Source: Planktothrix rubescens CCAP 1459/22
Lineage (GTDB): Bacteria; Cyanobacteriota; Cyanobacteriia; Cyanobacteriales; Microcoleaceae
Reading direction: 5' to 3'
DNA: 64,000 nt
Assembly: GCA_904830895.1 (NCBI GenBank)
Contig: LR882958.1
Span: forward strand, 3,364,001-3,428,000
Below are positions 53,437 through 63,830 of this stretch, piece by piece (position 1 is the first letter of the stretch; each line of letters begins with the position of its first letter). A model generated the notes under the pieces. That model did not search any database and had not been told where the DNA came from. It saw only the letters and a program-made list of their open reading frames with translations. Both the position numbers and the translations under genes were made by a program.

Positions 53437-56148
53437 ATGAACTCAATGAAAATAAAACAAACTCCAGAAATTGAACTTCACTATCAACAAAACTTCCAGG
53501 AATTCATAAATTTTCAAGATATTCCCTATAATCAAACTGATTTAGGTACAGCCTATTGGGGAAATAGCTTGGAACTGATGAAAAATATTCCTGATCAAAG
53601 TATTGATCTGATCTGTACTTCTCCTCCCTTTGCATTAATTAGAAAAAAAGAGTATGGTAACAAAGATCAATATGAATATATTAAATGGTTTAGAGAGTTT
53701 GCTCAAGAGTTTTACCGAATTTTGAAACCAAAAGGATCTCTAATTATTGATTTGGGAGGAAGCTGGATTAAAGGTTATCCTGTTCGATCTCTTTATCATT
53801 TTGAACTGGTTATAGATTTATGTAAACCAAAAACAGAAGGAGGTTTAGGATTTTTCTTGGCTCAAGAATTGTATTGGTATAACCCGGCTAAACTTCCGAC
53901 TCCTGCTGAGTGGGTAACAGTGAGAAGGGAACGGGTAAAAGATGCGGTGAATAATATTTGGTGGCTGTCAAAAGATCCTCATCCAAAAGCCAATAATAAA
54001 AGGGTCTTACGACCTTATAGTGAGGCAATGAAAAATTTACTAAAAAATGGTTATGATGCCAAATTGCGTCCATCTGGCCATGATATTTCTACAAAGTTTA
54101 GTAATGATAGAGGAGGAGCTATTCCCCCAAATATTATTGATGGTCAAATTGAAAAAGAATATGGAGAAATTGGCTCTCCTATTCTGGGATTTTTTGATTG
54201 GTTATTCATCAATGATCTGGCACAGCCTGTTAATGTTATTTCTGCTTCTAACACATCTTCTAATGACTATTATCAAAGACGTTGTAAAGAAACAGGAATT
54301 AAACCTCATCCGGCTAGATTTCCTCAATCTTTACCCGAATTTTTTATTAACTTATGTACAGAACCGGGGGATTTAGTATTAGATCCTTTTGCGGGTTCTA
54401 ATATGACAGGTCGGGTTGCAGAAACCCTACAACGAAGATGGTTAGCTTTTGAAATTAATGAAACCTATCTTCAGGCTTCTAAATTTCGTTTTGAAGCTGA
54501 TTCTCCCTTGGTTGTAAAACCACTTTCTCCTGAAAAATCTGTTAAACAGCGAGTGATTGATCAGATTCAGTCTATGTCCCCTATTTATCAATTGTCGGAT
54601 AGTTCTCAAGATGCTATTCAGTTAACCTTACCATTCCTAGAAGAAGAATTAGAAATCATGGAAAAAAAACAACTTAAATTTACCTATGGTCATCAATTTG
54701 AACCAAAAACTTTTAATCTAGTTGAAATCATTCAACTCTGTATTGATTGTGAACAAAATCGCAGAACTTTGCAAGAACAGATCGCTAATCAATATTTTTC
54801 CAACCATTCTAAAAAAAATAGTGATCCAGATCAAGCAATTGCTAATATCTCTAAATTAGCAATGAATACTTACTTATCTTTAAGAGCTTATAAGCTAGTA
54901 GAAACAGTAGATAATGATGCTTGGAGGTATCAAGTTACAGCCGTAGGTCGTGAAGTTTTGAATGCTCAGGATAATCTGCAAGAAGCAGCCAAGATTTTTG
55001 CTCGTCATATCCTGAGCAATCTTACAGGAATGTCTTTATTAAAAGCAATTGAAGCTATTAATTCCAGAGCAGATAAACCCGAATTACAAATTATTGCTTA
55101 TGAGTTACAAGAAATGGGATATCAGTTAGATCCTAAAGCTATTTATATTAGCACGATGCGTCAGTGGTTAGAACTAGCTGGAGTTTTTGAACGACAATAT
55201 GAAATTAATTGGGATATAGTTGCTGAACTTTTAGAATTAGATCAGGATTATATTGATCAGCTTTATACACTAACCCCAGAGCAAAAATATTTTTTGCTGG
55301 CAATGATTCATCTCGATATACAGGAATTAACACCCTCTAATAAAATCGCGGATTATGTAACCAGTGTTTATAAAGTTCGACTACCCGAAAAACTTTTAGT
55401 TAAAGCGATAATTGAACCTTTGGTCAAGTTGAGGTTAATTGAAGCTCAAAAAAGTACCACTGGTCGAGGTGGAGGCAGAGTAGGTACAGCTATTAAATTG
55501 ACTGAAAAGGCAAGAATTGATCTGGTGTCTTGTTTGATTAAAAGTATCGCCGATTTAACAGAATTATCACAAACAGAACTGAATAGAAGTTTTGAAGATG
55601 TTGTTAATGATCTCGATAGTAATGATAAATTTGTTAAAGGTAAAGCTCTGGAATTATTAGCAATTTGGATGATTCGCTTAACTAGCTTAAGGTTCACAAA
55701 ATGGCGGAAGCGAGACTATGAAACCGGACAAGGTGAAGTTGATGTTTTAGCAGCTTCAGATCGTTTTGTTTATCATCGTTGGCAAATTCAGTGTAAGAAT
55801 ACTAAAAAAGTTGATGTAGATATATTAGCTAAAGAAGTTGGGATGACTTTTGTGACAGGTGCAGATGTTGTTATGATTGTAACAACGGGACAATTTACAC
55901 GAGATGCGTTTCAATATGCTTACAGAATGATGGAGGTTTCTCGGTATTATATGATTTTGCTTCAGTCTGAAGATATTGAAGCAATTAAAAAAGATAAAAC
56001 CAGTATTATTTCAATTTTAGATAGAAAAGCTCGCAGGGTTTTTGCCAAGAAAGAATTAGGGATTACGGATGAACAAGTTAATGAAATAGAGGAAGAAGAA
56101 TTGGCTTTAGATAATTTTGATCCAGATGTTAATGATCTATTAACTTAA
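53437..56148 (+). CDS. Single-chain DNA methyltransferase with Mrr-like nuclease domain
   Basis: The ATG at 53437 gives 903 residues. The N-terminal third is a beta-class DNA methyltransferase: motif IV is TSPPF (in SIDLICTSPPFALI), and motif I is VLDPFAGSNMTGRVAE, located after it. TSPP suggests N4-cytosine modification, though adenine is possible. A long helical and winged-helix middle (about 400-720) may recognise the target. The C-terminal domain (about 735-860) looks like an Mrr/PD-(D/E)XK nuclease with GQGEVDVLAA (Asp) and WQIQCKNTK (Gln-x-Lys). One chain could thus both modify and cut. No separate endonuclease or specificity gene is adjacent. Confidence 0.88.
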   Translation: MNSMKIKQTPEIELHYQQNFQEFINFQDIPYNQTDLGTAYWGNSLELMKNIPDQSIDLICTSPPFALIRKKEYGNKDQYEYIKWFREFAQEFYRILKPKGSLIIDLGGSWIKGYPVRSLYHFELVIDLCKPKTEGGLGFFLAQELYWYNPAKLPTPAEWVTVRRERVKDAVNNIWWLSKDPHPKANNKRVLRPYSEAMKNLLKNGYDAKLRPSGHDISTKFSNDRGGAIPPNIIDGQIEKEYGEIGSPILGFFDWLFINDLAQPVNVISASNTSSNDYYQRRCKETGIKPHPARFPQSLPEFFINLCTEPGDLVLDPFAGSNMTGRVAETLQRRWLAFEINETYLQASKFRFEADSPLVVKPLSPEKSVKQRVIDQIQSMSPIYQLSDSSQDAIQLTLPFLEEELEIMEKKQLKFTYGHQFEPKTFNLVEIIQLCIDCEQNRRTLQEQIANQYFSNHSKKNSDPDQAIANISKLAMNTYLSLRAYKLVETVDNDAWRYQVTAVGREVLNAQDNLQEAAKIFARHILSNLTGMSLLKAIEAINSRADKPELQIIAYELQEMGYQLDPKAIYISTMRQWLELAGVFERQYEINWDIVAELLELDQDYIDQLYTLTPEQKYFLLAMIHLDIQELTPSNKIADYVTSVYKVRLPEKLLVKAIIEPLVKLRLIEAQKSTTGRGGGRVGTAIKLTEKARIDLVSCLIKSIADLTELSQTELNRSFEDVVNDLDSNDKFVKGKALELLAIWMIRLTSLRFTKWRKRDYETGQGEVDVLAASDRFVYHRWQIQCKNTKKVDVDILAKEVGMTFVTGADVVMIVTTGQFTRDAFQYAYRMMEVSRYYMILLQSEDIEAIKKDKTSIISILDRKARRVFAKKELGITDEQVNEIEEEELALDNFDPDVNDLLT

Positions 56149-56221
56149 AAAGAAAAATTACCTGAATTAAGGAAGATGAGAAAATGAGTTAAATCCGATA
56201 AATCATTTCCTCACCTTAACA

Positions 56222-57703
56222 TTAACTCCCAGGAATCGTCACATCAATTGTGGTGACTTTTGATTGATTATCTAAACTACTTAAAGCCGGATTAATCAAA
56301 GCTTTATTTCCGACAACTAAGATTACTAACTTGTCGAAATTAAGATATTGTTGAGCGACTCGTTGAACATCTTCGATGGTTGTTGCTTGAACTTGACGTT
56401 GATAATCAAAGATAAAATCCTTGGGATAACCATAATATTCATACTGCATTAAACGGGATAAAGTTTGAGCCGGATCTTCAAACTTAAAGATAAAAGAATT
56501 TAAGGTAGATTCCTTTGCATAGGTTAATTCTTCCGACTTAATGGGTTCTTTTTTTAACCGTTCAATTTCATTTTTTAACCCTTGAATTAATGGAACTGTT
56601 GTTTCAGAACGAGTTTGTCCTCCAGCATTAAAAACCCCTGGATAATCATAACTTGCACCCCAATAGCCATAAACAGAATAGGCTAAACCTTGGCGCGATC
56701 GCAGATTATTAAATAACCGTCCACCGAACCCATTTAACACCCCATTCATAACCGCCAATTTGGGATAATTGGGATCATTTAATAACCCGCCTAAATGACC
56801 CATTTCCACATAACTTTGATTTAGTTGTGGCTGATCAACAAAGAAAATACCGCCCAAATTAGCTTGAGAAACCGCAGGAAGGGGAGGAATAACCGCCTTT
56901 TGACTCGGTTTCCAAGTTCCTAATTTTTCATCAATTAAAGCCTTGATTTTTGCTCGATCAAAATCCCCCACAATTCCCAAAATCATAGTTTCAGGATGAA
57001 AATATTTTTCATAAAAATCAACTAAACTCTCGCGGCTGATATTTTTCAAGGTGGAATATTCTGTGATGCGGGCGTAGGGACTATCTACACCATAAATCAG
57101 CTTAACAAACTCCCGAGAAGCAATGTCTCCGGGGTTATCATTCCGACGCGCAATTCCGCCTTTTGCTTGAGTTTTTGCTAAGTCTAATTGATCTTGAGGA
57201 AACAGAGGATTACGAATGACATCCGTAAACAATCCAAACACTAAGTCTAAATCTTCTGTTAATCCTGAAAATCCAGCACTACCAGAAGTTGTAGAAATCC
57301 CGACTTCAACGGAGGCGGCTTTTTGTTCTAATAATTGATTCAATTCATCGCCAGAATTTTGACGAGTTCCCCCATTCCGCATCACCTCTGCGGTAATACT
57401 TGCTAAACCAACTTTATCCGCAGGTTCAAATCGATCTCCGGTGCGAAATAACGCACTTCCTCCAACTAAGGGAAGTTCATGATCTTCGACTAAATAAACT
57501 ATGATTCCATTGTCTAATTGATAGCGTTCATAATCAGGAAGTTTAAGGGTGGGTAAGGGAGGAAAAGTTAAATCGGTGTAATGTTTGGGCGTGGAAGCGA
57601 TCGCCGGAATATGGCTAAAAGCAGTAAAAAAGAAGGTCGTTAGCAACAATCCAATCCAAAAAAGTATGGATTTTTTCAAGTTTAGGGTTTTCAAAGTCAA
57701 CAT
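56222..57703 (-). CDS. M16 peptidase-like protein, non-catalytic partner
   Basis: This 493-residue M16 family protein has a signal peptide or anchor (about 10-36). The region that should hold HxxEH reads GLASITAEVMRNGG, so the zinc site is absent. The second-domain features (a GILGDFD-like VGDFD, GGRLFNNLRSRQGLAYSVYGYWG) are conserved. M16B enzymes often pair an active and an inactive subunit. It lies 61 bp downstream of the active paralogue, so the two probably form a heterodimer in the periplasm. Confidence 0.9.
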   Translation of the reverse strand: MLTLKTLNLKKSILFWIGLLLTTFFFTAFSHIPAIASTPKHYTDLTFPPLPTLKLPDYERYQLDNGIIVYLVEDHELPLVGGSALFRTGDRFEPADKVGLASITAEVMRNGGTRQNSGDELNQLLEQKAASVEVGISTTSGSAGFSGLTEDLDLVFGLFTDVIRNPLFPQDQLDLAKTQAKGGIARRNDNPGDIASREFVKLIYGVDSPYARITEYSTLKNISRESLVDFYEKYFHPETMILGIVGDFDRAKIKALIDEKLGTWKPSQKAVIPPLPAVSQANLGGIFFVDQPQLNQSYVEMGHLGGLLNDPNYPKLAVMNGVLNGFGGRLFNNLRSRQGLAYSVYGYWGASYDYPGVFNAGGQTRSETTVPLIQGLKNEIERLKKEPIKSEELTYAKESTLNSFIFKFEDPAQTLSRLMQYEYYGYPKDFIFDYQRQVQATTIEDVQRVAQQYLNFDKLVILVVGNKALINPALSSLDNQSKVTTIDVTIPGS

Positions 57704-57764
57704 AGTGAATCGAAAGGTTAATCAGAATAGAATGAGTCAGGATAAAATCAGGTGAATTTAAAGT

Positions 57765-59345
57765 TTATTCGTCGGATAATAGGCGGCCAATGGTGCGTTT
57801 TTGCGGAAGAAATACCTCTTGAGCCACCCGTTGAATATCTTGGGGAGTAATGGCATCAATTTTTTCTAATTCCTCAAATAAGTTTATCCAAGATCCGGTT
57901 TTGACTTCATATCCAACTAAAGCAAATGCCATGCCCATATTAGAATCTAAGGATCTTAACAAACTGGCTTTAGCTTGAGTTTTCACCCGATCTAATTCGG
58001 TTTCAGACACCAATTCTGTTTTCAGTCGTTCAATTTCTTTGCGTAGGGATACCGCCACTTCATCCACGGTATGACCGGGTGCTGGCATAGCATAAAATAA
58101 CATTAAATTGGCGTATTTATTACCAGGATATCCACTTGATCCTTGAGCAGTTAAAGCAATTTGTTGTTCTTCAACTAAGGACTTATACAAACGAGAAGTT
58201 CGACCATCACTCAGAAGACTAGAAATCATATCATAAATCACAGAATCAGGATGATTTGCCGCCGGACTGGGATAACCTTCTAAATACCAAGGTTGAGTTT
58301 TTAAGGTTAAAGTCACTTCCCTGGTTTCGGTTTGAGGCGGTTCAACAATATTTAATTCAGGGGGTTTCGGTCTGGCGGGATAACGACCAAAATAAATTTC
58401 TGCTAAACGTTTGACTTCGGTGGGGTCAACATCCCCGACAATTGCTACGGTTAAATTATTAGGAACATAGTAGGTTTCAAAGAAATTTTGAACATTTTCA
58501 CGAGTCAAATTTTCTAAGTCTTGTACATAACCAATCACCGGACGACGGTAGGGATGTGCTTTGAATGCTGTGGCGGAAAATGCCTCGATCATTTGACCAA
58601 TGGGAGAATTTTCTGTCCGCAAGCGACGCTCTTCTAAAATGACTTGTTTTTCTTTATAAAATTCTCGAAATACGGGTTCTAAAAATCGCTCGGATTCTAA
58701 GGACATCCATAGTTCTAATTTGTTAGCAGGAAGGCTATAAAAATAAGAGGTAGCATCGGCGGAGGTTGTTGCATTCAGTCCCACACCTCCAGCTTGTTCT
58801 AAAATTCTACCAAACTCATTTTGCTTGACATATTGATCAGCTTCGCGACTTACTGTTTCTAAATCAATGATTAATTGTTTTAGTTTTTCCTGATTTCCTT
58901 CAGCTTTAGCTTGTTTAATTTGTTCAAAAATTTGATCTTGCTTTTCTAAAAGAGGTTGTTCAGCTTGATAATTGGTTGTGCCAATATGTTGGGTTCCTTT
59001 AAAGGCTAAATGTTCTAAATAATGGGCGACTCCCGTTTGTCCATCGGGTTCATTAGCTCCTCCAACATCGGCATAAATTAAAAAAGAAATAACCGGAGAT
59101 CGATGTCTTTCTAAAACAATAAATCTCATGCCATTATCGAGGGTAAATTCTGTAATTTCTCGCTTCACTCGTTTTAAATACGGTTGAATTGAAGAATCTG
59201 AAGGGGCAATTTCATCGGCCCAAACAGCTTGAAATCCCATTACCCAGAATAAACATAGACTTAACAGCGCAACGGACAAACGTTTCCCCAGTAAGGATAG
59301 TTTGTGAGTTCTTTGTTTCCCTCGGAAAAAATAATCCCAAAACAT
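57765..59345 (-). CDS. M16 family zinc peptidase, catalytic partner
   Basis: This 526-residue secreted M16 peptidase has a signal peptide (about 20-45). The inverted zinc motif HYLEH lies in GVAHYLEHLAFKGT, and a downstream Glu-rich helix supplies the third ligand. The linker region contains a Gln/Lys-rich coil (about 125-160). It is predicted to be the active subunit that works with the next gene's HxxEH-less product. The 184-bp spacer upstream is shared with a divergent TetR regulator gene. Confidence 0.92.
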   Translation of the reverse strand: MFWDYFFRGKQRTHKLSLLGKRLSVALLSLCLFWVMGFQAVWADEIAPSDSSIQPYLKRVKREITEFTLDNGMRFIVLERHRSPVISFLIYADVGGANEPDGQTGVAHYLEHLAFKGTQHIGTTNYQAEQPLLEKQDQIFEQIKQAKAEGNQEKLKQLIIDLETVSREADQYVKQNEFGRILEQAGGVGLNATTSADATSYFYSLPANKLELWMSLESERFLEPVFREFYKEKQVILEERRLRTENSPIGQMIEAFSATAFKAHPYRRPVIGYVQDLENLTRENVQNFFETYYVPNNLTVAIVGDVDPTEVKRLAEIYFGRYPARPKPPELNIVEPPQTETREVTLTLKTQPWYLEGYPSPAANHPDSVIYDMISSLLSDGRTSRLYKSLVEEQQIALTAQGSSGYPGNKYANLMLFYAMPAPGHTVDEVAVSLRKEIERLKTELVSETELDRVKTQAKASLLRSLDSNMGMAFALVGYEVKTGSWINLFEELEKIDAITPQDIQRVAQEVFLPQKRTIGRLLSDE

Positions 59346-59529
59346 AGGTTTTTAGCGGTATAACTTGACAAAAATTCGAGAAGCAACTAAGGTCTAATCT
59401 ATCTTAAAATATCACAAAATCAGAATTTTAACCGTAAAAATATCAAAGCATTAAGAGTTATATCGTTTCCGCTCGGTCTTCCCCAACGAATGATAGGCTC
59501 AAACCAGAGCCACATAAGATAAAAAGGTT

Positions 59530-60138
59530 ATGTCGCATCTCCATTCCCCTACAGCATTGGAATTAGAAAACCAGATTCTACTGGCAGCCCGGGGGTTATT
59601 TGCCCGCAAAGGCTATGATAGTACCACTACTCGTGATTTAGCGACAGCCGCCGGGGTCGCCGAAGCTACTTTGTTTCGACATTTTGCTAATAAAAAAGCG
59701 ATTTTGATTGCCATTGTGATTCAGGGATGGGCGGAAATTTTAACGGATTTACTAACAGAATTGAGTTCTATTAGTAACTATAAATCCATGGCACAATTGT
59801 TATATCGACGGATGATAAATCTCCATGAAAATGCAGATATGATGAGAATTTGTTTTTTAGAAGCTCAAGTGCATCCTGAATTACGCGATCGCCTTCAATC
59901 AGAAATTATTAATAAAATGATTGATGTAACCGAGGCTTTTTTTGAAACAGCAATCCAAAAAGGAGTATATCGTCCGATGAATCCTAAAATTGTTGCCCAA
60001 GTATTTCTAGGAATGTTTGCAATTGCAGGATTTAGTTATAATACCCTCCTAGAACCCAATGCTTCCCCCCAAGAAATGAAAGAAATGGCGGAAGGATTGG
60101 CTGATATTTTCCTGAATGGAGTATTAGCAAAAGAATAA
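59530..60138 (+). CDS. TetR family transcriptional regulator
   Basis: This 202-residue regulator has an N-terminal TetR helix-turn-helix (ARGLFARKGYDSTTTRDLATAAGVAEATLFRHFANKKAI) and a helical ligand-binding domain. The ligand cannot be predicted. It is divergent from the M16 peptidase operon, a common arrangement for a local regulator, so that operon is a possible target. Confidence 0.93.
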   Translation: MSHLHSPTALELENQILLAARGLFARKGYDSTTTRDLATAAGVAEATLFRHFANKKAILIAIVIQGWAEILTDLLTELSSISNYKSMAQLLYRRMINLHENADMMRICFLEAQVHPELRDRLQSEIINKMIDVTEAFFETAIQKGVYRPMNPKIVAQVFLGMFAIAGFSYNTLLEPNASPQEMKEMAEGLADIFLNGVLAKE

Positions 60139-60145
60139 AAAAACG

Positions 60146-60619
60146 TTATAAAAATCTAGCTTGTTGCACCCATTGTTGAATTTGATCAACGGACGGACAT
60201 AAATCTCGACGCTGTAAATTAACCACATAAAAACGGAGGATTTGTTGATGTAAACGATGGACGGATAACTTAGTTAAATGGTGAACTGAACTCACTCCCG
60301 CATGAAGCAAAAGTCCACAATATTCACAACCAACCCCAGGAATCCTCGCTAAGTCCGCCATGGCAATCCATTTGTTAATATCTCTAATATTAATCTGGAG
60401 CAAATTGGCTAAAATCATTTTTTCGGCGGGAGTTTTGCCTTGTTTTAACAGTTGATTGGTGGTTTTAATGCCATAATTGTTTAATCGGGTTTGATTGTCC
60501 GAATTCAACCCCGGAAGTTGAGAAATCGGCCAATTAACCCCTTGAATAGAGTTATGGGAGTTCGGTTTAAAAGATGTCATGATCTTGTTCTTGTTGGTTT
60601 CAGTTTGAGGCGGTATCAT
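60146..60619 (-). CDS. DUF4332 domain protein
   Basis: This protein of about 157 residues has a helix-hairpin-helix-like DUF4332 domain (about 35-155): LPGLNSDNQTRLNNYGIKTTNQLL, then ARIPGVGCEYCGLLLHAGVSSVHHL. Such domains resemble DNA-binding HhH repeats; the function is unknown. The start is uncertain: ATG 60619 sits directly against an AGGAGG sequence with no spacing, and ATG 60580 has no visible ribosome site. Confidence 0.8.
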   Translation of the reverse strand: MIPPQTETNKNKIMTSFKPNSHNSIQGVNWPISQLPGLNSDNQTRLNNYGIKTTNQLLKQGKTPAEKMILANLLQINIRDINKWIAMADLARIPGVGCEYCGLLLHAGVSSVHHLTKLSVHRLHQQILRFYVVNLQRRDLCPSVDQIQQWVQQARFL

Positions 60620-60766
60620 CCTCCTCAATTTGTGCTGTTTGATTCTAACCTATTTTTTTCTAAAATTCAGGGTGGGCTGTTCAGGATTTACACCCTATAC
60701 TTTAGATAAAGATGATACTAACACTAGCATCACTTAAATTAAAATTACCCAAATTTCGATTAAATT

Positions 60767-62146
60767 ATGTTATTTAATTCTTCCCAATTCCTGATTGATA
60801 CCCTCCGCCAACGGCGCCAAAAACTCGGCTATTTAATTGATTTTCCGGCAATTTTGTGGTCGGGTCGTGAATCTTCCCGCAATTTTCCTGCTAATATTTA
60901 TCCCTTTCGTGCTAGTAGTCATTTTCTTTATTTTGCTGGATTTCCCTTAAAAAATGCAGCGATTCGTTTGTATGAAGGTGGCTTAGAATTATTTATGGAT
61001 GATTCCCCCGAAGGTAGCGCCCTTTGGCATATCGAAATCCCCCCAAGAAATCAGATTGCAGAAATGATCGGTGCGGATTTTTCCTATCCCTTATCAGAAT
61101 TATCTGTTCATCTTGAAGATGCGGCAACTATTCTGGTACAAAATCCGATTACCGCCAACGAACAGCGTCAATTATTGAATTGTCCTTTAAGATCAGCAAA
61201 AGAGCCCGAAGGAATTGATTTAGAATTAACCCAGGCAATTATTTATTTGCGTCTAACCCATGATGGTCAGGCATTACAGGAGTTGCGCCAAGCCGCAGAA
61301 GTTAGTATTCAAGCCCATAAAAGGGGGATGAAAGCAACAAAAACAGCCCAATTAGAAGCAGAAATTCGTGGGGCAATGGAATCGGTAATTATTAGTCATA
61401 ATATGACCTGTTCCTATAATAGTATTGTGACGATACAGGGAGAAGTTTTACATAATCAACACTATCATAATCGCTTACAATCTGGGGATTTACTATTAGC
61501 TGATGTGGGGGCGGAAACGGTGCTAGGATGGGCGGCGGATATTACCCGAACTTGGCCAGTTTCGGGAAGATTTTCCCCGACGCAACGAGATATTTATCAA
61601 GTGGTTTTAAAGGCTCATGATAGCTGTATTAATTCTATCAAACCTGGGATAGAATATCAAGAGATTCATCGAATTGCAGCAATAATAATTGCTGAAGGAT
61701 TAGTCGATTTAGGAATATTAAAAGGAAATCCAGAGGATTTAGTCGAACAGGATGCCCACGCCTTATTTTTCCCCCATGGAATCGGGCATTTATTAGGCTT
61801 AGATGTGCATGACATGGAAGATTTGGGGGATTTAGCTGGATATGAACACGGACGAGTGAGAAGTCAACGGTTTGGCTGGTGTTTTCTGCGGTTAAATCGT
61901 CCCTTAAAACCCAGGATGTTAGTAACAATAGAACCCGGTTTTTATCAAGTTCCGGCTATTTTAAATGATCCTAAAAATCGAGAACAATATCAAAATATTG
62001 TTAATTGGGAACGTTTAGAACAGTTTGCCGATGTTCGAGGCATTAGAATAGAAGATGATGTCTTAGTCACGGAAACGGGAACAGAAATTTTAACCCAAAG
62101 TTTACCCACATCTATTCAGGATATAGAAGATTTAGTCAAAAATTAA
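60767..62146 (+). CDS. pepP: Xaa-Pro aminopeptidase (M24B, aminopeptidase P)
   Basis: This 459-residue two-domain enzyme removes N-terminal residues preceding proline. The N-terminal creatinase-like domain (SSHFLYFAGFPLKNAA) and C-terminal pita-bread domain are complete. Metal ligands are visible in LADVGAETVLGWAADITRTW (two Asp), HGIGHLLGLDVHDM (His), TIEPGFY (Glu) and GIRIEDDVLV (Glu). It is predicted cytoplasmic. Confidence 0.93.
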   Translation: MLFNSSQFLIDTLRQRRQKLGYLIDFPAILWSGRESSRNFPANIYPFRASSHFLYFAGFPLKNAAIRLYEGGLELFMDDSPEGSALWHIEIPPRNQIAEMIGADFSYPLSELSVHLEDAATILVQNPITANEQRQLLNCPLRSAKEPEGIDLELTQAIIYLRLTHDGQALQELRQAAEVSIQAHKRGMKATKTAQLEAEIRGAMESVIISHNMTCSYNSIVTIQGEVLHNQHYHNRLQSGDLLLADVGAETVLGWAADITRTWPVSGRFSPTQRDIYQVVLKAHDSCINSIKPGIEYQEIHRIAAIIIAEGLVDLGILKGNPEDLVEQDAHALFFPHGIGHLLGLDVHDMEDLGDLAGYEHGRVRSQRFGWCFLRLNRPLKPRMLVTIEPGFYQVPAILNDPKNREQYQNIVNWERLEQFADVRGIRIEDDVLVTETGTEILTQSLPTSIQDIEDLVKN

Positions 62147-62158
62147 TAGTGTAAATTT

Positions 62159-63811
62159 ATGCTGAGTCAACAACGAATTAAACGGTTTATTATCTTTTTC
62201 CTGGGAACTCTAATTGTCACGGGTTTAACCGTAGCTGGTTATGCCTTTACAACTCTATTTTTATCCAATACTCCTACAACAGAATCCCCGATTAGTTTGG
62301 CTGACTGTGGGAGTTCTAAGGGCGGAGAAACAGATAATGTAATCTTAACTTTTTATGGTAATAATACCTATCCTTGGGCGAATAAAATCCAGTGGAATTG
62401 TGTTTATAATATTAAAGATTTCTCCGGTTCAAATTTAGTAGAACAGTTCAATGCTGCGCGAGATGCAGCCTTTAATCATGGTGGAGGAGTGGTTTATTTT
62501 CCATCGGGAACCTATATTTTTAATGATAGCATAAAACTAAAATCCGGTGTGGTTATTCGAGGAGAAACTCCTGCTATTAAATCCGCAAAAGCTAATAATT
62601 ATAATCCCCCCTCAAAATTAGTTTTTCCTAAATATGAACCCCAACTTTCAGGAGACGGAACCCCGAATGAAACCGCTTTCAAAAGTATTCAAACCCTGAC
62701 ACCCAACCAAGATAGTAATATTGGGATTATTAACCTAGATATTAATCGGGCTTCAATTAATATAATCGGAGATTTAGATAACAGTAAAAGTAGTAATATT
62801 ATAATTTTTGGAGTTCGTAGTAATAACGTAGCAAAACCCGACCCTCAAGTACCTAAACTGGAATTTCAGAACCCTTGGCAACGCTATAGTCATCGCTTTG
62901 CTTCTAATATTGAACTTACCGGATATGAAAATATTTTAGTGGCGAATAATCGAATTAATGATAATATTACTGATAATTATGAACAACCTGGATATCAGTT
63001 ACAGTCCAAAGATAAAAAGACAATTTTAACCTATCAAGATGGTAGTAAAGTCCCCTTTAATTATAGCAATCATTATGGAATTGTTGTTAATAGAGGTGGG
63101 AAACAAGGCGGGTTTAAATTAGCTGGAAATCCCACTAACGAACCCGGACTATTTAGAAAAGGCATTGTGATTCGAGATAATTGGGTTTACCATACCATGC
63201 GAGTAGGAATTCATGCGGCGGGAGATGGTTTAATTATCCAAAATAATGATATTCAAGACCAAGCAAATAAACAATGGTGGACAGACCCCACGGGTACTAG
63301 AGAAGCAACGGGGGCAGTTACCTTAGAAAATAGAGGAATTGATTTTTCAGGATGGAATGTTTTAATTGAGGGTAATAACTATCAAGTTTATCGACATAAA
63401 ATTGGGGATACAAAATATTTAAGTGTGGATGGAGAAGGGATTTTAATGCAGGAATGTTGTGGGGGAACAACGGTTAAAAATGTTATGATTAAAAATAATC
63501 AAGGAAATGCTTATATTGGACTCTATAAAGTTCAAGAAATTAATCATGCAACTATTGAAAATAATCAAATTTTAGGTTCTGATATTTTTGTTATGGCAGA
63601 TACGAATAATCAACCATATAGAATGAATCAGGTTAAAATTATTAATAATCAAGTTTCTGGGAATATTCTGGCGAAAGCCAGTTTGGGCGGTCAGGGGAAT
63701 GAAATTTCAGGAAATAGAGGAAACCAGGGCGGAAAACTAGAGTATTCCTGTTCCATTGAAGTTAATAATAACTCAGGATTTAATACTCAGCCCTGTTTTC
63801 CATTACGCTAA
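62159..63811 (+). CDS. Secreted right-handed beta-helix (pectate-lyase-like) protein
   Basis: This 550-residue protein has an N-terminal membrane anchor or signal (about 10-38) and a pectate-lyase superfamily domain. The entry motif is QFNAARDAAFNHGGGVVYFPSGTYIF, followed by many beta-helix rungs with repeated Asn-rich NNxI turns (IIQNNDIQD, VLIEGNNYQV, MIKNNQGNAYIG). It probably binds or cleaves polysaccharide at the cell surface; catalytic residues cannot be assigned. It starts 12 bp after pepP, so the two may be co-transcribed. Confidence 0.85.
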   Translation: MLSQQRIKRFIIFFLGTLIVTGLTVAGYAFTTLFLSNTPTTESPISLADCGSSKGGETDNVILTFYGNNTYPWANKIQWNCVYNIKDFSGSNLVEQFNAARDAAFNHGGGVVYFPSGTYIFNDSIKLKSGVVIRGETPAIKSAKANNYNPPSKLVFPKYEPQLSGDGTPNETAFKSIQTLTPNQDSNIGIINLDINRASINIIGDLDNSKSSNIIIFGVRSNNVAKPDPQVPKLEFQNPWQRYSHRFASNIELTGYENILVANNRINDNITDNYEQPGYQLQSKDKKTILTYQDGSKVPFNYSNHYGIVVNRGGKQGGFKLAGNPTNEPGLFRKGIVIRDNWVYHTMRVGIHAAGDGLIIQNNDIQDQANKQWWTDPTGTREATGAVTLENRGIDFSGWNVLIEGNNYQVYRHKIGDTKYLSVDGEGILMQECCGGTTVKNVMIKNNQGNAYIGLYKVQEINHATIENNQILGSDIFVMADTNNQPYRMNQVKIINNQVSGNILAKASLGGQGNEISGNRGNQGGKLEYSCSIEVNNNSGFNTQPCFPLR

Positions 63812-63830
63812 TTTACCATCACGTTTTTTT

